Below are positions 37,622 through 47,894 of a DNA stretch of 64,000 bases, piece after piece. The translations under genes were made by a program, and so were the position numbers. Each line of letters begins with the position of its first letter. Within the stretch, counting starts at the first letter, position 1. Under the pieces are notes generated by a model. The model saw only the letters and a list, made by a program, of their open reading frames with translations, was not told where the DNA came from and ran no database searches. Source of the stretch: Mycoemilia scoparia (taxonomy: Eukaryota > Kickxellomycota > Kickxellomycetes > Kickxellales > Kickxellaceae); NCBI GenBank assembly GCA_027575805.1, contig JANBPU010000089.1, positions 1-64,000 on the forward strand. Reading direction: 5' to 3'.

Positions 37622-38749
37622 ATGAATAGCTCATCACCTTCTCCAGTTAGTTCTCACTGGGAGGAACAAACCAAAACATATTCCGAACCGGGATCACAAA
37701 ATGGCTATGGGTATGGGTTCCATACGATATACCACAACAGAGGTGATCATTTAGGGCCTGGTAATGATAGAGATATTAGAGCAAGCATGAGCTCATCCAC
37801 TCCAGCTTCCACAAACAATAATGCCTCACTCTTTGCAACTGTCAATCCAGCAACGCATGCGACAGCTGAGACTTGTGAAGATGATGGTGGATATAAAGAG
37901 AAAGAAGAAATAGTGACAGAGGAATATCATCAGAATGGAGCAGCAGAAGACTACTATGCTCATGGGCATAGGCCTGACCAATACATCTACAACAATGCGT
38001 CTTTTCAACAATATTATGGCCAACAACCGCATTGTACTGCTCCGATATGTTTTCCTCACATTCGCTCTGTGCCACCACCATCGCCACAAGTACACATCAT
38101 CCACAATAATAGCGGACAACAACCAATTATGACGACGACCCAATGTTCCCAATCTCAACATTCAAATTTTATTGATAATAACAACCACTTTTCCACAGGC
38201 CCATCTGTTATATCATTTAATACCAATCCCCTTTTTCCACCACATATGGTAGTGAAACATGATCATAATTTTGGTGGACAGCCACCGCCATCCTATAAGG
38301 ATCCAGCTCCATCCCAAAATGTAACCACTATACCCATAAAGCTCCCACACTTGGCTAACTCAAATTCTCTTCCTAAACAGGATATAAACGGTTCCTCCAC
38401 CACCACATCTGACAATGAAAATTACACAAAGGCCAAAACAAAGCGCAAGATAACGCCTAAATTTGTAGTGCTGGTTGCAGGTTTGGCTGTAGTTGTATGC
38501 AAAATGTTTAAAAAGGATTGTTCAACCAAGAGGCGCGCAGTTCTGGGCGTAGTTTCCATAATAATTGTTGGGGTAATATCAAATATTCAACAAAGCAGCC
38601 AAGGTAGGAGTGTGATAGGGAAGTTGAGCAAGAAGCTTGATATCGAGTATGTTCTTGAATACTTTAGAAAATTCGTGGTTGAAAGTGTCATGGAAGATAG
38701 TTTGGGCCATTTAAGCAAGATTAGTGGCCAATTATTTACCAAGATGTAG
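37622..38749 (+). CDS. Asn/Gln/His-rich protein with C-terminal hydrophobic segments and a PPxY motif
   Basis: Unrecognised, 375 residues, single exon. Residues 1-270 are disordered and rich in Ser, Asn, His, Gln and Pro. A PPSY motif at about 222-225 (QPPPSYKDP) fits the PPxY ligand of WW domains such as those in Rsp5/NEDD4 ligases. A basic stretch (KAKTKRKITPK) precedes two hydrophobic segments at about 278-295 and 306-322, separated by KKDCSTKRR. The remaining 50 residues look amphipathic helical. Size, order of parts and position next to the 39,654 gene suggest the two may be diverged relatives; this is inference from architecture. Membrane location is predicted only. Confidence 0.8.
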   Translation: MNSSSPSPVSSHWEEQTKTYSEPGSQNGYGYGFHTIYHNRGDHLGPGNDRDIRASMSSSTPASTNNNASLFATVNPATHATAETCEDDGGYKEKEEIVTEEYHQNGAAEDYYAHGHRPDQYIYNNASFQQYYGQQPHCTAPICFPHIRSVPPPSPQVHIIHNNSGQQPIMTTTQCSQSQHSNFIDNNNHFSTGPSVISFNTNPLFPPHMVVKHDHNFGGQPPPSYKDPAPSQNVTTIPIKLPHLANSNSLPKQDINGSSTTTSDNENYTKAKTKRKITPKFVVLVAGLAVVVCKMFKKDCSTKRRAVLGVVSIIIVGVISNIQQSSQGRSVIGKLSKKLDIEYVLEYFRKFVVESVMEDSLGHLSKISGQLFTKM

Positions 38750-38870
38750 CCATAGTTGGCTATAGCCTGTAATACATAATTGTTGCCACTCTTGTTTTAA
38801 CATGAGGTAACCAAGCTTTTTTGTTTTTTTTAATAAATTCCCAGTAATATCTATAGGCTGTGTTTTATCC

Positions 38871-39003
38871 GATCAAATTTCACAAGGTCTTGAGCAAAAA
38901 GCAGTCCCAAAGAATTGCACAGCAAATGCCTGGCAATTGGGTCAAACCCCAAGGGCCCATTTCTATCTATTACTCATTTGATCACTAGTGAAATCTTGCT
39001 GTA
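38871..39003 (+). repeat. family A element, copy A5 (well preserved)
   Basis: About 133 bp. Left end GATCAAATTTCACAAGGTCTTGAGCAAAA, centre CAATTGGGTCAAACC, right end GGGCCCATTTCTATC..ACTCATTTGATCACTAGTGAAATCTTG. Both ends contain ATTTCAC in inverted orientation. Lies about 120 bp after the 37,622 gene. Confidence 0.8.
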
Positions 39004-39653
39004 TACAATTTTGTGTTACTTGCTATATTATTATTATTATTATTGTACTACAAGATTTTGTATGATCTAATCAATCCATCAATCATAGTTCATTACTGTG
39101 TAAATCATTGATTCTTGATTCCTAACTCTAAGAAGCCTTCTCTTCCTCCATCCCCAACATTCTGATTTTACTCCAACACAAAGAAAAATCAAAAATATCA
39201 TTTATAATATTTGCATTAATATGTAACCCGATTAGGCCAAATAGCAACACTATTATAACAGTAGTTGCAAATCCTTAAACACCAGTGCAACAAAATCAAA
39301 AACATGCAGAGTGCGTATAGATGAAAAATGACAAAGATAAATGATCACTATGATTTGAATAGAGCCCTTTTGTATCATTTTAATCAAATCCTTTACCAGT
39401 AATGGTAAAACTGATTTGGCCTACCATAAGGAGCCTTGACCAATATGTAAAGAAAATACATCCCTATCTTCCACGAACGGTTCCTTAATCCCCTTTTTTC
39501 TTTCAGCATTTTCATCAAAAATTTTTCGTTAGTGTATACACATATCTATATTGCTGTTCAAGCACACCTCTGATAAAAGAAGCGACATTATATACATATA
39601 TATATATATATACCTCCTGTTTTTATTTTGAACAGTCTGCCTGAAATCTAGCC

Positions 39654-41156
39654 ATGTATCAAGACTATCCATATGTCAGTAACGACAACAGCAATTATAA
39701 CCCTGAACCGGTTTTAGAGAATTATGAAAACAACTTTAACCAAAATTACAATTACCAGCATCAACAGTCACAGGAACAGCCACAGCAGCAAAATTATCAA
39801 GAAAACCAGTACAATTCTTATCCAAACGACACAACCTCATACTACTTTAACCCGGTCACTACCAGTCAACCACAACAACAGGAATATGCTTCTTACAGCC
39901 AGCCCAACCAACTCAACATCAATACTCCTTATGATAGCGGAATAGGTGAGCAAAATCTTTACCAAAACACCATTCCCTCTCACACATATGAGCAGCAACA
40001 GCCCTACTACCAGGAACAGCAGCAGCAATATCCAATTTCCACTGACATCAATAATAGTCGTGGTAGCAGCCCTCCCAAAAATGAAGATGATAGTTATAGT
40101 GGTGCCAGAAAGGTCAACAAACCCACAGACATTGCGGCCTTTTTATCAACGCCTGGATACAACTACAACCCAATCCTCGGATACACATACACGCATCCTC
40201 AGCTTGGCGTATTTGCCTTTGACCCACCATCCCAAACATGGAAGAAAGTACCCAACACCAAGTCATCCCCAGTTTTAGTTGAGGTAAATAAAGAAAAGAG
40301 TCCTTCAAAACCACCAAGAAATTATGGCTCCTATTTAGCCAGTTACGCACCACCATACCCAATGGGTGCAGCCCTCTACCATAGCCTATACCATCCCGAT
40401 GATAAGAAAAACAACCAGGCAAACAACATTGTCCCAGTAAATAACCCTGAAGATTATGGTTATGCAGCCGATGGTAGTGTATTGTATCAGCAACATATGC
40501 AAAACCAAAGCAACGGCGGGCTTATAGGAAAGTTGGAAAATTTGTATTCGGGAGCTAATTTCAAGACCTTGACAAAGATTAGCATTGTTGCTATAATTTT
40601 GGCAGTTGTCACTAAAAAGAAACTCAAGGGTGCCAAGTTAATTGGAAGTCTTGCTGCTGCTGGGTTGCTTAGTATCGATGTATTGCGGACTCTTGGAAAC
40701 AAGAGATTGAACAAGAATAAGCGAGACTATCATTATGGTAGTGATGACAGTGATTATCACTATGATGGTGTTGATGGTTATGAGGGTGGTATTGATAGGC
40801 GTGACGTTTTGGTGGCTCGCAGTGGTGATGATAATAGTGCCAACCCTACCAGCATATCCCGCTCTGATGACACCTCTACTTCCAAGAGTGAGCGTAATAA
40901 TTTGAGTGGAGACGTTTCTTCACTGTTAGTTGACCTTGGCAAAAATTTCTTTGCTGATGAACGTTCTATCAAAAAATTTGTTTCTTCATACAAGAGTGTG
41001 CTTCAAAAGTATTCCGAAAAGGTTGGGTCAAAGAAAAAGTTGGTGCTTATTCTTGTTCTTCCTATTATTGCACTTATTGCATTCCTTTATCAAAGAAGAA
41101 TGAAAAGGCCAAAACCCATTTATTATAAAAAGATTGGCCACATAACTACCTATTAG
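39654..41156 (+). CDS. Gln/Asn/Tyr-rich protein with C-terminal hydrophobic segments
   Basis: Unrecognised, 500 residues, single exon; TATA-rich sequence (TATACATATATATA) lies about 50-65 bp upstream. Residues 1-145 are Gln/Asn/Tyr-rich and prion-like in composition. A short ordered-looking segment lies at about 160-200 (FLSTPGYNYNPILGYTYTHP ... FDPPSQTWKKVP). Hydrophobic stretches lie at about 304-345 (ISIVAIILAVV, then GSLAAAGLLSIDVL after KKKLKGAK) and at 460-480 (KKLVLILVLPIIALIAFLY), followed by a basic tail. The region between is charged with Asp/Ser/Tyr repeats. It parallels the 37,622 protein in layout. A single-pass or hairpin membrane protein is likely; function unknown. Confidence 0.8.
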   Translation: MYQDYPYVSNDNSNYNPEPVLENYENNFNQNYNYQHQQSQEQPQQQNYQENQYNSYPNDTTSYYFNPVTTSQPQQQEYASYSQPNQLNINTPYDSGIGEQNLYQNTIPSHTYEQQQPYYQEQQQQYPISTDINNSRGSSPPKNEDDSYSGARKVNKPTDIAAFLSTPGYNYNPILGYTYTHPQLGVFAFDPPSQTWKKVPNTKSSPVLVEVNKEKSPSKPPRNYGSYLASYAPPYPMGAALYHSLYHPDDKKNNQANNIVPVNNPEDYGYAADGSVLYQQHMQNQSNGGLIGKLENLYSGANFKTLTKISIVAIILAVVTKKKLKGAKLIGSLAAAGLLSIDVLRTLGNKRLNKNKRDYHYGSDDSDYHYDGVDGYEGGIDRRDVLVARSGDDNSANPTSISRSDDTSTSKSERNNLSGDVSSLLVDLGKNFFADERSIKKFVSSYKSVLQKYSEKVGSKKKLVLILVLPIIALIAFLYQRRMKRPKPIYYKKIGHITTY

Positions 41157-41407
41157 TTTATTAGATTACCAGGTTCTGTTTTATTTTATTTTTGTATATT
41201 TCTTTTTTGTATTTAAAAAATTTCCTTTTATAGACATTTTTACCCATAAATTTAAATATTTATACCCAAAATGCAATGTCGCTGTATTTAAACGTACATT
41301 ATTAAACTATTGTTGATTGTGTTCGAGTGGATTAAAAAAATTTCAAGTTAGGGTTTTATAATTGTAAAATTAATTTCTAAAAATATCTATAAATTTTTTG
41401 TTTGTTT

Positions 41408-41452
41408 AATATTAATATTATTAATATTAATATTATTAATATTAATATTATT
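41408..41452. repeat. 15-bp tandem repeat
   Basis: Three perfect copies of AATATTAATATTATT downstream of the 39,654 gene. Confidence 0.95.
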
Positions 41453-41738
41453 ATAAAATGTAATTTAATATCATTAGGTCCAAGTGAAATGTTTAAAATG
41501 CGCAGTTGATAACAAACCTTTTCTTGGCTAGCATTTATCACAAGGTATTGCTACTGCGACTATACAACTACTAGCCATCGTTTCTTTTCATAAAATTCTA
41601 AGCATATTTTTCACTTTGAGTTATAATCATCTATACACATTCGGCCACTTCCATCTGGATATAAAGCCCCCCATCTTTCCCTTAATCTCTTTATTCACCT
41701 TCACTTTGACATTCAAATATACTTTCTTCATCTTATAT

Positions 41739-41747
41739 TATAAAATT
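41739..41747 (+). promoter_or_regulatory. TATA-like element of the 41,820 gene
   Basis: TATAAAAT-type sequence about 75 bp upstream of the ATG at 41820. Confidence 0.4.
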
Positions 41748-41819
41748 TAGAATTCCTTCGCATCTAGAACACTAAACATCAAACAAAAGCACTTTTCTAT
41801 ACTACACTTTTCATCGACA

Positions 41820-42944
41820 ATGGGTTTCATCAAAGAAAGCTTCAGCAAGTTTTTTGGAAAATTTCCCCGGAGAACAAATAACCCCAAAGATAGCAACAAC
41901 AATAATGAAGTTGCTGAAATCCGCATGGTCGATCCAGCGCTCCTTGGAAGGCGTGTAAAAGACATTACTGAAGACACCACTAACAATAATAACCACGGCA
42001 ACAACTACTGTGACCCTGATTCTATAGACGGCACTGAAGCTACAACTGTCATAGGAGATGATAATTGGTCCTGTATGGCCATTTGTGATAATGATGATGA
42101 TATAGACTCTCCACTATCGTATTACAGTCATAATGTCAAGGCCGCTACGAAAGATGTGGTGCCAGAGCTCGTTGATCTTTATCTCATGAATCACAACAAC
42201 AAAAACCACAGCAACAAAAATAATGATGACCTCAGCTCTAAATCACATTCTTCCTATCATTCAGCTTCATCTTCTTCATTTGTATTTATTGATAACAAAA
42301 TCAAGCAAATTCCTATTGAGCGTCAAGGGTGTACTGCTTCTTTATCTCAGAATGAAACTAATAATGAAAACAACAAGATTAATGACCATAGTGCTACTAC
42401 TACTACTACTATTGCTGCTGCTAGTGTAAGTAGACTTTTGCCTATTATTTTGCAAGCCAGAGTAAATAAGATACTTGAAAATAACCCAGCAATTTCCACA
42501 ACCAGCATCAACACTGACAGGAATAACACGCTTGATAACACAAATCAAAATGAAAAAAAGAACATTGAATTTCCTCCTCTGCCACCACCGCCTCCCCCAT
42601 CTCCATTTCCATATTCTGCTTGTGAATATAATGGTAATGACTCATTCTTGTGTGGAAATGATAGTTGGGAACTTATAAACACCCATTCGATTTATAAAAG
42701 CCTAAGCGAAACTGATCTACACCAAATTGCGAACTATGTGCTAATGACAGGAAAAAGTATACCTTTATCGTCAATGGGTGGCAGTTCCCTTAATGAATAT
42801 GTTTGGGTAGACTGGCCAATAAAGTACAACCGTCCATTTGACCCCTTCGTATATAAACTCTCTGCTAATGCACATAAAGCAAAGAGAGTTAGGAGTAATA
42901 AAAAGAGAGGTACCAAAAAGTCAAGAAATAATAATAGAAATTAG
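41820..42944 (+). CDS. hypothetical Asn-rich protein with conserved-looking C-terminal segment
   Basis: Unrecognised, 374 residues, single exon. It starts MGFIKESFSKFFGKFPRRT, an amphipathic basic segment that could bind membrane. The middle is Asn/Ser/Asp/Thr low complexity with a PPLPPPPPPSPFP run near residue 258. The last 100 residues look ordered: DSWELINTHSIYKSLSETDL, HQIANYVLMTGKSIPLSSMG, then NEYVWVDWPIKYNRPFDPFV. It ends in a very basic tail (KAKRVRSNKKRGTKKSR) that may bind nucleic acid or act as a nuclear localisation signal. No membrane segment. It is last in the run of five same-strand unrecognised genes. Confidence 0.75.
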   Translation: MGFIKESFSKFFGKFPRRTNNPKDSNNNNEVAEIRMVDPALLGRRVKDITEDTTNNNNHGNNYCDPDSIDGTEATTVIGDDNWSCMAICDNDDDIDSPLSYYSHNVKAATKDVVPELVDLYLMNHNNKNHSNKNNDDLSSKSHSSYHSASSSSFVFIDNKIKQIPIERQGCTASLSQNETNNENNKINDHSATTTTTIAAASVSRLLPIILQARVNKILENNPAISTTSINTDRNNTLDNTNQNEKKNIEFPPLPPPPPPSPFPYSACEYNGNDSFLCGNDSWELINTHSIYKSLSETDLHQIANYVLMTGKSIPLSSMGGSSLNEYVWVDWPIKYNRPFDPFVYKLSANAHKAKRVRSNKKRGTKKSRNNNRN

Positions 42945-43159
42945 ATTTATGTATTTTTGCGCAGCTATTATTCCATTGTTTTGATTGCATAAGTTTATAT
43001 TATATATTTTATCTAAAGTTCATTATCGCAGTGAATAAATCTTGTAAACATTAAGTATTATCTGCAATATAAATTTACTATTTGAAGTATATGAATTTAA
43101 GCGCACAGCAAGGTTTTGCTAGTAATCAAATATTTGGAATTACGGAGTTTAACTGAAGG

Positions 43160-43414
43160 CCAAATGAAATAGAAAGATACCCACCCTTATTTGGTTTTAT
43201 ATTCTAATATTTATCAATACGTTAGTTTATCTGTCCTATTTCTTAATTTGTTTTGCAATGTTGGTGATACTACTTCTCCAGGAATAGGAAGTGCTACATT
43301 GGTGGCAAGAGCCGTATTTATATGTAAAATAAAAGCCAGATGCAGCCCATCAGGGCCAACATCTTACTATTGGGCAATGGATTGAGGCCTAACTTGGATT
43401 CTCTGAGTGTACGT
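43160..43414. repeat. repeat C, left copy (inverted relative to 47,236-47,491)
   Basis: About 255 bp, similar over its whole length to the reverse complement of 47,236-47,491. Outer ends share CAAATG.AATAGAAAGATACC; inner ends share GGATTCTCTGAGTGTAC. On the minus strand it keeps an open segment reading FILHIN.AL.TNVALPIPGE that is matched in the other copy. Confidence 0.85.
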
Positions 43415-44225
43415 GTCGGAGAAGCAGAAAGGGAACTCATCAAGTTTTGGTCTAATTACGGATTTTTTGGTATGAAACTCTTTGAAGCCCATTTCTGCCT
43501 AAGGTCTTGGGAAGATTGACCATATATTATAATATTCCATTTTACACCAGTCGGTACAAAAAGCCTCTCCCGCCATTTATTTCTGTAAAACACCAAATCA
43601 ATTTTATAAAGCCATGCTCAAAATCACTTTTGATTACTTTGATTATCGGCATGGTTTTATTTTCCTACATAAATATAGCATTTCCCAATTGCATCATCTA
43701 ACCTAAAAATGTCTAATTCATCAAATCAAAAAAAGGAAGATGCTTTCAAAGTAATTATATATTTTTTGGTTTGATTGCACTGATTGAAACAGCATCGTAT
43801 CAACTACATCAGACTACATCTAGAGAATACCACTTTTACTATTCCAATTAAATCAAAATGTTCTATTTGATTTTTATATGAATTGGTTTATAGCAGCATT
43901 TATTTTTTTAGCCAAGCCAAAAGAGAGTTATGGAAATAATATTAATAGGCAGACATCAAAGAAGAATATTAAGAATCTAAATCACAAGATTCAGCTATAA
44001 AGAATACATTAAAAATCTATTTTACCAAGATGAAAGGAGCAGGAGTTTGGAAATGTTGCAGGTATTCTACCCTTTAATATATGCTTCAAGCATTAAAGTT
44101 TTTTTATACATGCATTTCATAAAATGCATAAATAGGAGGTACATTTTCATGAGGAAATATGAATACTTATAAATTTATTATATTATTTCATTTAGATTTA
44201 AAACAAATTACTTAAATATTTAGAC

Positions 44226-45102
44226 ATGTCAGAAGAACAATATAGTAGCAGTGCCCCAGGCAGCCTTAATGATGACTATCCTATACTTGAGGAGGAAGAA
44301 TCAAGCAGGGAAGGTGTTGATATGAGGGTGATTGAAAATGATAGTAGTAGTAAGGGTGAGAATGTGAGTGAGAATGAGGATGAGAGTGATAGTGATAGTG
44401 ATAGTGATAGTGATAGTGATAGTGATAGTGATAGTGATAGTGATAGTGATAGTGGTAGTGGTAGTGGTAGTGGTAGTGGTAGTGGCTTTTCTAGTGAAAG
44501 CAATAGTAATATTGAGGATGAGAGTGAGAGTGAGGATGATAATGAGGATGATAGTGGTAGTGGCTTTTCTAGTGAAGGTAGCAGTGATAGTGATGAACAT
44601 ATTACATGTTTGGAGAATAAAGAAGAAGCTATTCCTACTTACCATTTTTTGAACATAAAAGCAAATATGGATATGGTCAATTTAGAAGAAGAAGAAAAGG
44701 AATTTAATAATTCTTTCATGGAGTATGTAAACAATAATGGAGCATTGAAAAGTGATTGTGTAAGTGTTTTAAAACAAGAATAAAAATGTGCAAAAGTAAC
44801 TGAAATATTTACTGACAATCATTATTGAAAACTTCATTATAAAATAGCATATAGATAATCTTAGATTTTCGATACCAGAAGCTGATACTAACAGGATTGG
44901 TGAAAATATCACATTTGGTACTGCAGATAAAGAAGTAATAGTCTGGAAGTTTGAAAATCTTTATAAAGTACTCTATGAGCAAAAAGATATTTTTTTGAAA
45001 AAATATGATAAAAAACGATTCTGTATCATGGTGGAAGTATGGCATAGGCAGGGGGGTTATCAAAATACAGAATTCTATTTAGAAATAAAATTTGAGTCTT
45101 GA
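44226..45102 (+). CDS. acidic SD/SG-repeat protein, two exons
   Basis: Exons 44226-44759 and 44848-45102, joined through an 88-bp GTAAGT...AATAG intron, give 262 residues; I do not recognise the family. Residues about 50-120 are Asp/Ser and Gly/Ser dipeptide repeats (SDSDSD..., SGSGSG..., GSGFSSE twice), strongly acidic. The C-terminal part looks folded: about 147-178 (MDMVNLEEEEKEFNNSFMEY) continues across the splice into HIDNLRFSIPEADTNRIGEN, VIVWKFENLYKVLYEQKDIF and MVEVWHRQGGYQNTEFYLEI. Exon 2 stays open for 84 codons with protein-like composition, which supports the splice; without it the frame ends seven codons past the donor. SD repeats may be casein-kinase-2 targets. The gene lies between the two inverted copies of repeat C. 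Confidence 0.7.
44385..44486 (+). repeat. coding (AGTGAT)n / (AGTGGT)n microsatellite
   Basis: Hexanucleotide array inside the acidic-protein gene: about eleven AGTGAT units, then AGTGGT units. It encodes Ser-Asp then Ser-Gly dipeptides. Confidence 0.95.
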
Positions 45103-45353
45103 TCTGATGTTAAGATTACTAGGGCTGATGAAGGACTAAAAGGAAGGAATGCTTTAAATAGTTAAAAAAGAAGTGATCCAAGCTAAACTTTATCAAATTT
45201 GAGTATAAACCAACTTTTCCAAACTCCTTTTTCTTTATTATTTTTTCTTCAGTTTTGATAGAAATTGTTAAACAAATTCCATGGTTTTTATATACCTTGT
45301 GCTTTCCAATCAATAAAAAGTATATTGCTATACACTCAATGATAGTATTTTAA

Positions 45354-45699
45354 CTATTGAATATCACTGGTTTGTATTATTTTCTTGAAACTCTTATTGC
45401 CTATTCTCATATTTGATAATGACTTTCTAAATTCGCAGGAACTAGACTTGTAACAATCAATTGCTGATAACACTCTTGCTGCTACTACAATTTCTCCACA
45501 AATTTGTTGGATAACCACAAAAATTTTGCTAAACATTTAATGGCAACATTGTCGTGCTGATAAAATCTATAAATGATAAAATTTCACAAGTAATGGAATG
45601 CATGGTAGACATAAATGGGCTCTTGGACTTTGACCCAACCACAATTCATTTCGTATGAACTCATAGAAGTCTATTATTGTCTAAAGATTTGTCAACTTT
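45354..45699 (-). repeat. duplicated segment D, copy 1 (family A element A7 plus a 60-codon frame)
   Basis: The reverse complement of 45,354-45,670 matches 62,810-63,105 closely along its length. It comprises most of a family A element (45577-45699 here) followed by about 220 bp that includes the frame MFSKIFVVIQQICGEIVVAA, ending in DIQ-stop at 45,354. The other copy keeps the same frame for 52 codons (MLSKIFIVIQQICEEIVVAA) with mostly silent or conservative changes before an early stop. This suggests a piece of a formerly coding sequence, function unknown. Confidence 0.7.
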
Positions 45700-45788
45700 T
45701 ACCAAATCCACATTACAGTTGCCCGAGTGTATATGATGCTTAATTGAAACCAAATGTAGACTGCATTTGAAAGATTTTTTATTGTAAT

Positions 45789-46031
45789 AACAGATGTGGG
45801 CGATGAAAATAGATCCAATGTGATATACAATCTTTCGAGTGTGGTTTGCATTTCGTCATACTTTTTTATAAAAAAAGCAAATTATATAGTCATGATATTC
45901 AAACCCTTGGGTATGCAAGCATTATGTTTATACAGTATACGAGTAATGAAGGTTCGCTTGTTTTATTGTATATCTATGAAAATGCGGTGAAGAAATTTTG
46001 CTGCTCCTTTGAGAAACGAAAAAAAGGATAG
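45789..46031 (+). pseudogene. possible frameshifted gene remnant
   Basis: A frame with protein-like composition (DENRSNVIYNLSSVVC) starts just after an ATAACAG acceptor-like site. After a T/A homopolymer at about 45,868-45,882 it appears to continue in another frame (SHDIQTLGYASIMFIQYTSN ... YIYENAVKKF) to a stop at 46031. No start codon fits and no family is recognised. It may be a decayed exon or chance. Confidence 0.25.
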
Positions 46032-46114
46032 CTGGTTATAAACTATGTATGCTGAATTATCAACAAGCACTGAGTCCTGTGCTGGAGTCACAGTTCGCAG
46101 TGTTAGGTTGATGG

Positions 46115-46121
46115 TATAAAT
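46115..46121 (+). promoter_or_regulatory. TATA-like element
   Basis: TATAAAT in the context GATGGTATAAATCCCC, with about 250 bp to the short frame at 46366. Confidence 0.35.
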
Positions 46122-46365
46122 CCCCCAGCACCTTTAGAGCATTTTTCATAAACTACAACACAAACCATTTTGCATACAGATAACCATCACCCCACAACCA
46201 TCACAGTTTCCATTTGTAATGTTTCGGGTCCAAGAAACTCCTTCCAGCACATTTTTACTAATGGCATTTTGAGCAGTGCTGCCGCTATCCCTCTACTTGG
46301 CTCCGATACCAGTGGTCTTTCAGGGCCAGTAAACGTTGAATCAAGTAACAAGGTTTATCAAAGGC

Positions 46366-46551
46366 ATGATGGATCAGATGTCTGTGAAGCATGCGAGAAG
46401 GGGCTTGAAAGATGCAAAAGATGTTGAAGGCCATGTAAGAGATTTGAAGCAGGATGTTAAGAATGAGCAAGCAGACAAAATAAACAAAGCATTAAACAGC
46501 CAAACGGTTGATGAGAAAGTAACGAATAACGGCATTCTGGCTAAAGAGTAA
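46366..46551 (+). CDS. possible small charged protein, 61 aa
   Basis: Unrecognised frame starting MMDQMSVKHARRGLKDAKDV and ending GILAKE; rich in Lys, Asp and Glu, with no hydrophobic core, likely one long helix. A TATA-like element lies 245 bp upstream, but two ATGs with short frames precede this one, so the true start may lie in an unseen upstream exon. An overlapping frame (46,170-46,427) without an ATG is also open. Low confidence. Confidence 0.3.
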   Translation: MMDQMSVKHARRGLKDAKDVEGHVRDLKQDVKNEQADKINKALNSQTVDEKVTNNGILAKE

Positions 46552-47235
46552 ACCTAATTCGTTTGAAATAGCGGATAAGAGTTGGGTAGTTTGAATATTC
46601 CATTATATATTTGATATATCAAAACAAGCATTGAATGATATTGAAATAAGTATATTTACTATTGTCTCACGACTTGGACTTTAGGGGTTTCATTATATTT
46701 GCATTTGATCATGATCGCATTTGTTTTTCAACAATTTTATGACTACAACAAGATGAAATTTTATCACACTCTATCAGAAATTTGAAGGAAAAAGCCAAAT
46801 AAGATGTTTTCTGTAAATTGGGGATAACTTTTGTTTTCAACTTGGTTAGATTTTATCTTATCACTGACAAGATATCTAAAGTACTATCTAAATTTTAGCT
46901 TGCCAAATAAAAACTAAATCTCACCACTGCCAATAGCAGCTGTTAGACAATGTAGATATGTGCACATTTGAACATGTCATAGACTACTATAGACAGTATG
47001 TGAAAAAAGTGTAATAGGGTGGTCATAAGAAGCACAGGATATCAATGGATAAAAGAAGACAGAAAAGATAAAAGTAGTGGAGATGTAATAAAATCGTTGG
47101 CCTAGTGAATACAAAAACAGTTGTAGCAAATATACCAATGGTACAAGTGCGCTTTACAATAGTGAGATTAACTTTTGTCTGATCGAAAACCACAGCACTA
47201 TTATTATTATTGTTATTGCTATGGATATTGTCTGT

Positions 47236-47491
47236 CATGTACACTCAGAGAATCCAAGTTAAGCTTCAAGCCCTCGCCCAATAATGAGATGCCGGCCCTG
47301 ATGGGCAACACCAGACTTTTATTTTACATATAAATGCGGCTCTTATTACTAACGTAGCACTCCCTATTCCTGGAGAAGTAGCATCACCAACTTTGCAAAA
47401 CAAATTAAGAAATAGGACATATAAGTTAAGGAATTGGTAAATATTAGAATATAAAACCAAATAAGGGTGGGTATCTTTCTATTGCATTTGA
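47236..47491. repeat. repeat C, right copy (inverted relative to 43,160-43,414)
   Basis: About 255 bp. The plus-strand frame reads AGPDGQHQTFILHINAALIT then NVALPIPGEVASPTLQNKLR. Many differences from the left copy fall at third codon positions of this frame, suggesting the repeat derives from coding sequence. No complete gene is seen. Confidence 0.85.
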
Positions 47492-47894
47492 CTCTCAATC
47501 ACAAACCTTGTAATAGTTGAAGCCAATAATCAGTAAGCAACACAACCTCCTCTCTCTCTGGTTTATTTTTTTAATTCCCAGAGGTGCCAGATTTAGGGTC
47601 TTGTGTGATTATGATGAGGGTGTGTGTGTCGTAAGCAGCAGCACTAAATAGGCTTCTATTTTGTGTGATGCATAAGGTCAGTTTCGCTCTTTTAATTCAG
47701 ACATCATCATTTTTATTACCAGGTAGTCAGGACTATTCCTTCTTTACGTTCCTTTTGTTTCACATATATATTTTCATATCCTTGCTTTTGGTTCCGCTAA
47801 ATTACTTCATATAAAGCCATCTATCGCTGCTTACTAATACTCCTCAGTACTATAATTCCGCAGCCTCACATACAGACATATAAACGATACCGCC

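Noticed and set aside
44276..44652. Frames of repeated Ser-Leu, Thr-Ile or Val-Ile across the AGTGAT array
   Set aside because: Other-frame readings of a hexanucleotide repeat. Only the Ser-Asp frame joins a coherent C-terminal exon.
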